Shown piece by piece: positions 1 through 6,260 of a DNA stretch of 8,581 bases. The translations under genes were made by a program, and so were the position numbers. The stretch is from the NCBI GenBank assembly GCA_022565195.1, contig JADFJZ010000033.1, forward strand, positions 1 to 8,581. Direction: 5' to 3'. The DNA is from Planctomycetota bacterium (GTDB lineage: Bacteria; Planctomycetota; Phycisphaerae; UBA1845; CAIVHJ01). The first letter of the stretch is position 1. Each line of letters opens with the position of its first letter. The notes below the pieces were generated by a model. That model was not told the DNA's origin, made no database searches, and worked only from the letters and a program-made list of their open reading frames with translations.

Positions 1-1549
1 TTTCCACGGTGTGGCAGGTCTCCTCGACTTCCTGCTCCCGTTGCTCGACGATGCGGACGCGTTCGGCGAGTTCTTCATCGGTCCGGGCCACTTCGCGACG
101 CTGCGTGTCCATGCGCTCATATTCGTCTTTTGCTTCTTGAAACATGGACGCGGCTGTTCGTTCGTGGTCGTCGATCGTCTGCAGCCGCTCATCGACTTCC
201 TTCTTGATGCCCAGTATTTCCGATTCACGCTGCCGAACGCGGGCCTCGTGCTCGGCGACGGCGGCCTCCTGTCGATCGAGTTCCGCGAGCAGATCTTCGA
301 GCTGTTCGGATTGTTCCCGAAACCGCTGGGAGCGCTGCACCATCTCTTGAGTGCGCGTCGAGACCTGGGCGGCGTCTTCGCAAGCGCGAGCGATCTCCTC
401 GTGCTTGGCGGCGAGGTCCCGCTCCTGATCCGTCACAGCCTGCTCGCGCCGGGCCAGTTCGGCCTTTTGTTCGTCGAGTTGCTGAACTTGCCCGTCCAGC
501 TCCTCCAGCCGCGACTCCAGCCAGTCGTTCTTTTCCCGCAGGGCGGCCTCACGCTCTTCGACCTCGGCGAGTGTCGCGGCGAGTTCGGCTTCGCGTTCCT
601 CCAGGCGTTGCGCCGCCTCCCGATCCAGCGAGGAATCGGCCAAACGGTCCGCCGGTCCGCCAAGCCGCCCGGCAGTAAAGGCCGAGTCGCTCATGCGATC
701 GAGGATCGCGTCATCGGCGGCAAGAATGCCGCTGTCGCCCGGATCGAGGTCCAGGCCGGTACCGCTGCCGCTCAGATCGGCTGCTTCGCTCACCAAATCG
801 AATTCGTCCGCGCTGCCCGCCGTTTCAATCGCTCGATCCGGCGGAGACGTACGAACGGACGGCGCCAGCCGGACCGTGTACTCGTTCCTGCCGAACCGCA
901 GGACATGACCTTCAAACACGTAGGCGAGGCTCATGCGTTTGCTGTTCACGTAGGTTCCGGTCGCGCTGGCGAGATCGCAGACCACCGCCACGCCGTCCAG
1001 CAGGAACAAGAGTGCGTGTGCCCGCGAGACGTGGTTGCCCTGCACGACCAGATCATTGCCGGCAAGCCTTCCCACGGAAGATACAGGCCGCGCGAGTTCC
1101 ACGGTCTCGTTCGTTTCTACATTGTCCAGGAACATCCACGAGTTCATTGACGTCAGGTCGGCGAGCCCGTCCGATGCACCCGGCTGCGCGGGTTCGGGGA
1201 ACTCGATCGAGACCTTGAACCTGAAGCTGCGGATGCGGATCTCATCGCCGTCGTGCAGTTCCTCGAGTTCGACGACTTGTTCGTTGAAGTAAGTTCCCTT
1301 GCGGCTGCCCAGATCGCGCAGGAAAACCTGTGTGCCCGTAATGACAATCGCGCAATGGCTGCTGGAGACCTGCGGGTGCCGCAGTCGTACTTTGCAGCCT
1401 TCGCGCGAACCGATCAGCGTGACCGGCTGCCTGATGTTGAGCGTGCGCTGCTGCGAAGGGTCGGCGCGCAGAGAGGTCAACTGCACGCGCGGAGCGCTGA
1501 GCGCAAGCGTTGGAAGCTGGAGTGCGCTTTGTGTCGGGTCGGGTCCCAT
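1..1549 (-). CDS. Twin FHA-domain protein with long C-terminal coiled coil (partial, runs off left edge)
   Basis: The reading frame is open from an ATG at 1549 to the window edge, giving 516 codons with no stop. Residues about 40-115 form a first FHA domain, with Gly47-Ser-Arg, Ser62-x-x-His65, Gly85-Thr86 and Asn89. Residues about 150-230 form a second one, with Gly160-Arg161, Ser175-x-x-His178, Gly198-Thr199 and Asn202. Both keep the usual phosphothreonine-contacting residues. An acidic linker rich in Asp, Gly and Ser follows, and from about residue 305 the protein is almost entirely Glu/Gln/Arg/Ala-rich coiled coil, still continuing at the edge. There is no signal peptide or membrane segment, so it is probably cytoplasmic. 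FHA domains bind phosphothreonine peptides, so a role as a scaffold in Ser/Thr-kinase signalling is likely, but the partner is unknown. A GAGGG sequence lies four bases before the start. The gene is transcribed away from the DUF4416 cluster. The FHA call is firm; the role is inference. Confidence 0.9.
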   Translation of the reverse strand, partial: MGPDPTQSALQLPTLALSAPRVQLTSLRADPSQQRTLNIRQPVTLIGSREGCKVRLRHPQVSSSHCAIVITGTQVFLRDLGSRKGTYFNEQVVELEELHDGDEIRIRSFRFKVSIEFPEPAQPGASDGLADLTSMNSWMFLDNVETNETVELARPVSSVGRLAGNDLVVQGNHVSRAHALLFLLDGVAVVCDLASATGTYVNSKRMSLAYVFEGHVLRFGRNEYTVRLAPSVRTSPPDRAIETAGSADEFDLVSEAADLSGSGTGLDLDPGDSGILAADDAILDRMSDSAFTAGRLGGPADRLADSSLDREAAQRLEEREAELAATLAEVEEREAALREKNDWLESRLEELDGQVQQLDEQKAELARREQAVTDQERDLAAKHEEIARACEDAAQVSTRTQEMVQRSQRFREQSEQLEDLLAELDRQEAAVAEHEARVRQRESEILGIKKEVDERLQTIDDHERTAASMFQEAKDEYERMDTQRREVARTDEELAERVRIVEQREQEVEETCHTVE

Positions 1550-1740
1550 CTTTCCCTCTGGATCCTTACACAATACACCCACCGTGCGGGACCAAGCCGT
1601 GTCTTGACTCGCGGTTTCTGTTCAGTGCGGCTACAACGATGCCCACGAAACGCATAGCGAAACATCGAGCCGAGGGCTGATATACCAGTTTAGGCGCATC
1701 CGGGCTCGATTTCTATGGCTACGAGGCCCCTCCGCACGTC

Positions 1741-1781
1741 ACATAAGATATTGCTATTTCAACGGTTATGCTCGCTTATGT
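1741..1781. promoter_or_regulatory. AT-rich inverted repeat, possible operator
   Basis: ACATAAG at 1741-1747 is repeated in inverted orientation as CTTATGT at 1775-1781, with 27 bases between. A further TTATG lies at 1766-1770, ten bases before the TTATG at 1776-1780, that is, one helical turn apart. The segment is distinctly AT-rich in a GC-rich intergenic region. This fits a regulator binding site or promoter area between divergent genes, but 7-bp inverted repeats also arise by chance. Confidence 0.25.
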
Positions 1782-1854
1782 CCGGTCCGACGGTAGGGCT
1801 GGGAGCGGTCGGCGACACGACCCGCCTGGATTGTTGCGATTGCAGCGCTCCGAG

Positions 1855-1882
1855 TTGACCGGCTGGGCCTGCCGCCTAGACT
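1855..1882 (+). promoter_or_regulatory. Candidate sigma70-type promoter of the DUF4416 cluster
   Basis: TTGACC (1855-1860, five of six consensus bases) is followed after 16 bases by TAGACT (1877-1882, four of six). Transcription would begin about 1889-1893, at or just before the ATG at 1893, giving a leaderless or nearly leaderless mRNA. Consistent with that, there is no good Shine-Dalgarno sequence before the start, only AGGG three bases away. This is a prediction from pattern alone. Confidence 0.35.
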
Positions 1883-1892
1883 GACAGGGCTC

Positions 1893-2468
1893 ATGGGATC
1901 GATCCGTCCACCCAAACCAGTCAAGCTTCTCGTAGGACTGCTCAGCGGCGACCGCGACCTCATCAGTCGGGCCTGCCAGTTGTTGTCCAAGCAGTTTGGC
2001 GAGATTGACCTCAGGAGCGAATACTGGCCTTTCGAGCAAACCGAGTATTATTCGGACGAACTGGGCGAGCATATCGAGCGGCAGTTCGTGGCCTTCTCGC
2101 AGTTGATCCACCCCGACGCCATTGCGGAAATCAAGCGGCAAACCAACGACATCGAGACCCGCATCTGCGAGGACCTGGCCCTACGCACCGATCGCAGGCT
2201 GGTGAACCTCGATCCCGGGTACGTAGCGCTGAGCAAGCTCGTTTTGGCGACAACAAAGGACTACGCCCATCGTATATACCTGCGGCGGGGGATTTACGCG
2301 GAGGCCACGCTGCGCTTCCACGACGGCGGCTGGCACGCGTGGCCCTGGACGTATCCGGACTACGCCTCGAAAGCATACCAAGAGTTTTTCATGACCGTGC
2401 GTGAGCAACTGAAGAAGCAGTACAGCGACGTTGATACTGACCGGCGAGGGACCGACAGCAGTGGATGA
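1893..2468 (+). CDS. DUF4416 family protein
   Basis: This 191-residue protein matches the DUF4416 family over its full length. The start Met-Gly-x-Ile-x-Pro-Pro-x-Pro-Val-Lys-Leu is typical of the family, and so are NLDPGY (105-110), TKDYAHRIY (121-129), GIYAE (133-137) and PWTYPDY (151-157). The N-terminal match also supports the ATG at 1893 as the true start. The family has no established function. The clustered conserved Asp, Tyr, His and Lys residues suggest a ligand-binding or catalytic site, but I cannot name a substrate. The protein is soluble, without signal peptide or membrane segment. Its last 8 bases overlap the GTG start of the sugar-phosphate transferase gene, which points to coupled translation and possibly to a job in surface-polysaccharide metabolism. 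The family call is strong; the functional link is inference from position only. Confidence 0.9.
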   Translation: MGSIRPPKPVKLLVGLLSGDRDLISRACQLLSKQFGEIDLRSEYWPFEQTEYYSDELGEHIERQFVAFSQLIHPDAIAEIKRQTNDIETRICEDLALRTDRRLVNLDPGYVALSKLVLATTKDYAHRIYLRRGIYAEATLRFHDGGWHAWPWTYPDYASKAYQEFFMTVREQLKKQYSDVDTDRRGTDSSG

Positions 2469-3570
2469 TCTTTTGATTTGGGCAGTGGGCATCAGCCTCG
2501 GGGGCGGTTTTGTCCTGTCGGCGGTCGGAACGGCGATCGTTCGGCGCATCGCCCTGCGCCGCCAATTCGTCGATCATCCCGGCGGACACAAGAGCCACAC
2601 GGACCCCGTGGCCTTGGGCGGCGGGATTTCCATCACGCTGGCGCTGATCTCGCCGATCGTGCTCGGCTTCATCTTCCTGCGGGTTGTCTGCGACGGCGGG
2701 GAGGCGCCCGCCTGGATTCCCGAGGCGCTGCGCGTTCACTTGCCCGGTCTGCTGAGCCAGGCAACGCCCGCTCTCGGCATCGCGGCGGGTGCGATTGTGC
2801 TCCACGTGCTTGGCCTCATCGACGACGCCAAACATCTCGGCCCGTGGGTCAAGCTGATCGTGCAGTTTGCCGTAGCCGGACTCTTGGTCGTTGGATTCGA
2901 TGTCAGGATGCTCACCGTGCTCGGCCTGGTGCCCTCCAGCGTCGTGACGATCCTGTGGATCGTGCTCATCACCAACGCATTCAATTTTCTCGACAACATG
3001 GACGGCCTTAGCGCGGGCGTCGCCGCCATTACCGCTGCCATCTTTGCGCTGGCTGCGATTCGCGTCGAGCAGGTCTTCGTGCCCACGCTCGCGTTTCTGG
3101 TCGTCGGCGTCATGTTGGGCTACTTGTGGCACAACTTTCCGCCCGCCAAGATCTTCATGGGCGACGCCGGCAGTTTGGTCATCGGCTACTTCATGGCTGT
3201 TTTGACGGTTCTGACCACTTACTGGGAAACCGGCAACCAGCAGGAATTGTCGCCGCGCATTATGATCCCGCTCATCGTGCTGGCCGTGCCGCTGTACGAT
3301 ACGGCTTCGGTCGTGCTGATTCGACTGCGGCAGGGCATCAGCCCGTTCCGCGGCGATCAGCGGCACTTCTCGCACCGGCTGGTGCAGCGCGGCATGAGCA
3401 CGCAGAACGCCGTGCTGACCATCTACCTGGCCACGGCGGCGACCAGCTTGGGCGCGATCATGCTGCCGAAATCATCCTGGGCGGCGGCGAGTTTCGTCAT
3501 CTTGCAATGTGCGTGCGTCGTGCTGATGATCGCCATTCTCGAGCAAGTCAAGTCAAATGACAAAGCGTAA
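2461..3570 (+). CDS. Polyprenyl-phosphate sugar-1-phosphate transferase (MraY/WecA family glycosyltransferase 4)
   Basis: This integral membrane enzyme should transfer a sugar 1-phosphate, probably an N-acetylhexosamine, from a UDP-sugar to undecaprenyl phosphate, the first step in building a lipid-linked surface polysaccharide. Counting from the GTG at 2461 (369 residues), the family motifs are in order: DHPGGHKSH then GGG (38-54), the Mg-binding Asp-Asp pair D121-D122 after GLI, NAFNFLDNMDG (172-182), FMGDAGS (232-238) and the cytoplasmic loop DQRHFSHRL (299-307). About ten hydrophobic segments lie between them. It resembles WecA/TagO more than the peptidoglycan enzyme MraY, but the acceptor sugar cannot be read from sequence. 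The frame stays open upstream to a TTG at 2431. I prefer the GTG because it has GAGGG at 2446-2450, overlaps the DUF4416 stop by 8 bases, and the next residues begin the first membrane helix. Its end overlaps the following gene by 14 bases. Confidence 0.93.
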   Translation: MDDLLIWAVGISLGGGFVLSAVGTAIVRRIALRRQFVDHPGGHKSHTDPVALGGGISITLALISPIVLGFIFLRVVCDGGEAPAWIPEALRVHLPGLLSQATPALGIAAGAIVLHVLGLIDDAKHLGPWVKLIVQFAVAGLLVVGFDVRMLTVLGLVPSSVVTILWIVLITNAFNFLDNMDGLSAGVAAITAAIFALAAIRVEQVFVPTLAFLVVGVMLGYLWHNFPPAKIFMGDAGSLVIGYFMAVLTVLTTYWETGNQQELSPRIMIPLIVLAVPLYDTASVVLIRLRQGISPFRGDQRHFSHRLVQRGMSTQNAVLTIYLATAATSLGAIMLPKSSWAAASFVILQCACVVLMIAILEQVKSNDKA

Positions 3571-4492
3571 CACGAGCAATGCACCAGCGCGATCTGCCGC
3601 GGCACCGGCACTGGATCGCTGGGCGGTCGTGTGCTTCTTTGTGCTGGTCGTGATCGTCGGATTGCGGCCGCTGATTCAAGAGACGCACGATACGGAGCGC
3701 ATGCCTTTCGCGAGCGTGCTGGCAGAGCTGCCGGACATCAGCCCCCTGCCGACGCTGTGGATCAACTTGGTCATCATCGGCGTGTTCGGCTGGACGATGG
3801 CGTTGCGCTTTCAGGGCCGGCTGCCCAAGCCACGCCGCACGGGATTGATGCTCGGTTTCGTGATCGTCGCGATCGCCGCGGGCGCCTCGTGCTTCATCGC
3901 CAGCAACAAGCGACTGGCCATCAACACGACTCTGGACTGGATCACGCTGCCCCTGTTGGCCATCGCGCTCGCCCACTTGCTGCAACACGCTTGGCAAATG
4001 CGGCTGGTGTTGTGCGTGATTGTTGCCTCGGGAGTGGCATCCGCCGTCGAGTCCTTCGATCAAGCGTTAAACACGCTTCCGCAGACCGTCCAAATGTACG
4101 AACAAAACAAAGAGGAATACTGGCAGCAACAGGGTGTCGCGCCCGATTCGTACCAAATCGAACTTTTCGAGAAGCGCGTGTACGAGCAGGCCGCCAACGG
4201 TTTCTTCGCGATGGCCAACATCGCCGGCAGCTATTTCGTGCTCACGATTTTCGCAGCGCTGGCGCTGGCGTGCGGGAATTGGGCATCGGGTACGGCTTCG
4301 ATGCCTCATTCCGTTCGTGAATCCGCGCGGGCTGAAGCCCGCGGCTCATTGATCATCAAGTGGAGGAATTATCATGGAACGGAGCGTTATCGTCGCCGCC
4401 AAGCGGAGTCCGATCGGCAAATACCTGGGCGGATTCTCGCGTTTGGCTGCGCCGGAACTCGGTGCCCGAGTGGCCAAAGAGGTTCTCGGTGA
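3557..4492 (+). CDS. O-antigen ligase-like membrane protein, N-terminal part only (probable truncated pseudogene)
   Basis: The frame encodes 311 residues. Residues 1-240 look like the N-terminal half of a planctomycete-type O-antigen ligase/polymerase: hydrophobic helices near 22-40, 67-83, 98-114, 128-142, 148-163 and 223-240, with the segments RPLIQET (37-43) and SNKRLAIN (116-123) and a soluble loop around 175-215. Such proteins normally continue with more helices and the catalytic Wzy_C-type region, which is absent here. After residue about 243 the sequence turns charged and low in hydrophobicity, crosses a GC-rich hairpin (4326-4343), and from 4374 to 4492 merely reads the thiolase gene in another frame. 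Family sequence therefore ends around 4285-4345. The start ATG lies within the end of the glycosyltransferase gene, so the two were one operon. The remnant probably cannot ligate or polymerise glycans. The family assignment is from recalled resemblance and is moderately sure; the truncation is clear. Confidence 0.7.
   Translation: MTKRNTSNAPARSAAAPALDRWAVVCFFVLVVIVGLRPLIQETHDTERMPFASVLAELPDISPLPTLWINLVIIGVFGWTMALRFQGRLPKPRRTGLMLGFVIVAIAAGASCFIASNKRLAINTTLDWITLPLLAIALAHLLQHAWQMRLVLCVIVASGVASAVESFDQALNTLPQTVQMYEQNKEEYWQQQGVAPDSYQIELFEKRVYEQAANGFFAMANIAGSYFVLTIFAALALACGNWASGTASMPHSVRESARAEARGSLIIKWRNYHGTERYRRRQAESDRQIPGRILAFGCAGTRCPSGQRGSR
4326..4343. repeat. REP-like GC-rich hairpin at the gene-truncation junction
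   Basis: CGCGGGC (4326-4332) and GCCCGCG (4337-4343) form a perfect 7-bp stem with a TGAA loop. It lies where the O-antigen-ligase-like coding sequence is lost and 31 bases before the thiolase start. No run of T follows, so it is not a standard Rho-independent terminator. The GCGGGCTTCAGCCCGC palindrome type resembles dispersed intergenic repeats that I associate with planctomycete genomes, but copy number cannot be checked from this window. Confidence 0.6.
4362..4367 (+). promoter_or_regulatory. Ribosome binding site of the thiolase gene
   Basis: GGAGGA ends six bases before the ATG at 4374, a strong and well-spaced Shine-Dalgarno sequence. It fixes the thiolase start and shows that translation begins independently of the broken upstream frame. 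Confidence 0.8.
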
Positions 4493-5546
4493 GGTCAATG
4501 CGCTCGATGCAGGCGTGGATGAAGCGTTCGTCGGCTGCGTTTTGCAGGCGGGCCTGGGCCAGAACCCCGCCCGGCAGGTCGCACTGCAAGCCGGCATCGG
4601 CGATCACGTCACCGCCGTCACGCTCAACAAAGTCTGCGGCAGCGGGCTTGAAGCCGTCATGCAGGCCGACCGGGCCATCCGCTGCGGCGATATCAACGTG
4701 GCCCTCGCCGGCGGGATCGAGTCCATGTCACTGGCGCCGTACTACGTGCCCGGCGCCCGCGCGGGCATCAAGTTCGGCGACGGCAAGCTCATCGACGGCA
4801 TGCAGTACGACGGACTGACCTGCGCGTTTGAACGGTGGGCCATGGGCTGCGCCGCCGAGCACACCGCCAAAACAAACGGCGTGACCCGCGCGATGCAGGA
4901 CGAATTCGCCGTCAACAGTCACAAGAAAGCATCAGCCGCCCAAAAGGCCGGCCTGTTCGACAAGGAAATCGTCGGCATTGACGCCGGCAAGAAGCTCGGC
5001 GTGATCACCGCCGATGAGACCATTCGACACGACGCATCGGTCGAAGGCGTCGGCAAACTGCCGCCGGTGTTCGAGAAAGACGGCACGGTAACGGCAGCCA
5101 ACTCATCCGCGCTGTCCGACGGCGCGGCGATGGTGCTGGTCGCGTCGGAGTCAGCCGCCAAGAAGCACGGCTGGCCGACGCGGGCACGCATCCTGTCCAT
5201 CGCCACCGCCGGCCTGGCGCCGAAGGAACTGTTCATGGCCCCGGTCCACGCCGTCCGACAGGCCGTCGAAAAGGCGGGCCTGACGCTGGCGGACATCGAT
5301 TTGTTTGAACTCAACGAAGCCTTCGCCGCTCAATCGATCGCCAACATAAGCGCCCTCGAAATCCCCGACGACAAAACCAACGTCCACGGCGGCGCCATCG
5401 CCCTGGGCCACCCCATCGGCGCCAGCGGCACCCGCGTGCTGGTGACTTTGCTGCACGCAATGGAACAACAGCAGGTCAAGTACGGTATTGCGAGTTTGTG
5501 TCTGGGAGGTGGAAACGCAGTCGCAATGTGCATTGAACGCTCGTAA
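4374..5546 (+). CDS. Acetyl-CoA C-acetyltransferase (thiolase)
   Basis: This 390-residue protein is a full-length thiolase. It would condense two acetyl-CoA to acetoacetyl-CoA, or cleave 3-ketoacyl-CoA in the reverse, degradative direction. All catalytic elements are present: the acyl-accepting Cys88 in NKVCGSG, the NEAF motif at 314-317, His346 in GGAIALGHPIGASG, and the acid/base Cys376 in CLGGG. The N-terminus (IVAAKRSPIGKYLGGF) and spacing match biosynthetic-type acetoacetyl-CoA thiolases of about 390 residues. The protein is cytoplasmic and the family normally forms tetramers. Base composition is high (about 70% G+C in 4561-4620). The matching dehydrogenase lies downstream at 6257, separated by a transposase gene. 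Whether it serves beta-oxidation, butanoate or polyhydroxybutyrate metabolism cannot be told here. The upstream frame overlapping its first 119 bases is not a real gene. Confidence 0.95.
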   Translation: MERSVIVAAKRSPIGKYLGGFSRLAAPELGARVAKEVLGEVNALDAGVDEAFVGCVLQAGLGQNPARQVALQAGIGDHVTAVTLNKVCGSGLEAVMQADRAIRCGDINVALAGGIESMSLAPYYVPGARAGIKFGDGKLIDGMQYDGLTCAFERWAMGCAAEHTAKTNGVTRAMQDEFAVNSHKKASAAQKAGLFDKEIVGIDAGKKLGVITADETIRHDASVEGVGKLPPVFEKDGTVTAANSSALSDGAAMVLVASESAAKKHGWPTRARILSIATAGLAPKELFMAPVHAVRQAVEKAGLTLADIDLFELNEAFAAQSIANISALEIPDDKTNVHGGAIALGHPIGASGTRVLVTLLHAMEQQQVKYGIASLCLGGGNAVAMCIERS

Positions 5547-5630
5547 GAATATACTCCTCACGCGTCAAGCGAGAAGGATCCCCGAAGTGACTTGTCGATT
5601 AGCAGACGCTCAAGAAACGGGCAACTCACG

Positions 5631-6260
5631 ATGGTCATCGCGCACCACTTGATTTTGACTGGTTACGGTCACTGGTTGCCCAACGATCCGCGCGGCAGTA
5701 CTTCTCGCGAAGTCGTTGCAGGGAAGTTACGGGGTTTGGGAGAGTTACACGTGGGCCGCAAGTTCCCGCAACCTCCGAGACAAACATTGAAGTCGTTCCA
5801 CAGGAATGCTCAACGCCAATTGGAGCACTCTGTCCTGTGGTTTGATGCTGCTAAACGACAAGTCATTGCCGACGCATTCACGCAAACGATGCAGGATCAT
5901 CGCTACACTTGTTTCGCGTGTGCGATCCTGTCGAATCATGCTCACTTGATTATCCGCAAACACCGCGATCGCGCTGAAACGATGATCGATCACTTGCGAA
6001 CAGAGTCCTCAGCGTGGCTTTGCCGTTTAGCAGACGTCCCGGATAATCATCCCGTCTGGAATACGGGACACTACAAGAAATTCCTATTCACACCCGAAGA
6101 TATCACAAGGACCGTTGCGTACCTTCGCAGCAACCCCGCGAGAGAACGGATACCCGAACAAAATTTTCCATTTGTCAAACTGTACGGTGGTGAGTGGTAT
6201 CGACAGAAGAAAGACGCTGCGTCTCAAACGAAGCAATCGTTTCAGGAGGAAAATCAATGA
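5631..6260 (+). CDS. REP-associated tyrosine transposase (RAYT, Y1/HUH family)
   Basis: From the ATG at 5631 this is 209 residues of the IS200/Y1-type HUH endonuclease superfamily, in the REP-associated (RAYT) branch. The N-terminal [23 protein letters not shown] is the typical first strand and loop. SNHAHLII carries the metal-binding His103-x-His105, and VAYLRSNP places Tyr164 where the YIxxNP helix of the family holds the DNA-linking tyrosine. Such proteins nick single-stranded DNA at REP hairpins and are usually single-copy domesticated relatives of transposases. The catalytic residues are intact. Its composition differs from its neighbours: 50% G+C in 5761-5880, against about 70% in a thiolase sample. 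It sits 84 bp after the thiolase, and its TGA overlaps the dehydrogenase ATG. An in-frame TTG at 5592 would add 13 residues, but the family N-terminus favours 5631. No IS ends or target duplications are visible. A role in REP processing is family knowledge, not shown here. Confidence 0.85.
   Translation: MVIAHHLILTGYGHWLPNDPRGSTSREVVAGKLRGLGELHVGRKFPQPPRQTLKSFHRNAQRQLEHSVLWFDAAKRQVIADAFTQTMQDHRYTCFACAILSNHAHLIIRKHRDRAETMIDHLRTESSAWLCRLADVPDNHPVWNTGHYKKFLFTPEDITRTVAYLRSNPARERIPEQNFPFVKLYGGEWYRQKKDAASQTKQSFQEENQ
6226..6242 (+). promoter_or_regulatory. Small hairpin before the dehydrogenase ribosome binding site
   Basis: AAACGA (6226-6231) pairs with TCGTTT (6237-6242) around a five-base loop, inside the last codons of the transposase and one base before the AGGAGG of the dehydrogenase. 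In mRNA it could modestly influence access to that site and would be opened by ribosomes finishing the transposase. With only six pairs, three of them A-U at one end, it is weak and may be chance. Confidence 0.25.
6244..6249 (+). promoter_or_regulatory. Ribosome binding site of the 3-hydroxybutyryl-CoA dehydrogenase
   Basis: AGGAGG lies seven bases before the ATG at 6257 and is a perfect Shine-Dalgarno core. It decides the start at 6257 over the longer in-frame extension to 6194 and lies within the end of the transposase gene. Confidence 0.85.

Larger units (their letters stand above)
1550..1892. other. Divergent intergenic region, no gene seen
   Basis: This 343-bp stretch separates the leftward FHA gene from the rightward DUF4416 gene and should hold promoters for both. 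No reading frame here looks like a protein, and I see no tRNA or Rho-independent terminator. The part around 1741-1781 is AT-rich compared with its surroundings and contains an inverted repeat. A sigma70-like pair lies just before the DUF4416 start. I found no convincing promoter for the FHA gene. Confidence 0.6.

Noticed and set aside
11..1150. Long plus-strand open frame opposite the FHA/coiled-coil gene
   Set aside because: It is antisense to a frame with two clear FHA domains and a coiled coil. Its own translation has no recognisable domain and results from Glu/Arg-rich codons read on the other strand.
2389..3375. Minus-strand open frame of 328 codons opposite the glycosyltransferase
   Set aside because: The translation is a low-complexity His/Asp/Gln/Arg-rich sequence typical of the antisense of membrane-helix codons; the plus strand has all MraY/WecA motifs.
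4326..4343. Hairpin as a Rho-independent terminator
   Set aside because: There is no T-rich tract after the stem on either strand.
4346..4607. Minus-strand short frames at the thiolase start, considered as a missing piece of the broken ligase or a small gene
   Set aside because: They are antisense to the conserved thiolase N-terminus and contain no hydrophobic helices expected of the lost ligase half.
5592..5630. TTG start giving a 222-residue transposase
   Set aside because: The added 13 residues are polar and not family-like. The ATG at 5631 begins exactly at the conserved first strand of the family. The TTG remains possible, as neither start has a strong ribosome binding site.
5597..6036. 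TTAGCAGACG occurring twice (near 5599 and near 6027) as possible insertion-site repeats
   Set aside because: A ten-base match is expected by chance in a window this size, and the second copy is inside the transposase coding sequence, so it cannot be a target duplication.
6194..6256. Extended N-terminus for the dehydrogenase
   Set aside because: The 21 added residues lie inside the transposase coding region, precede the perfect AGGAGG, and are not part of the family.
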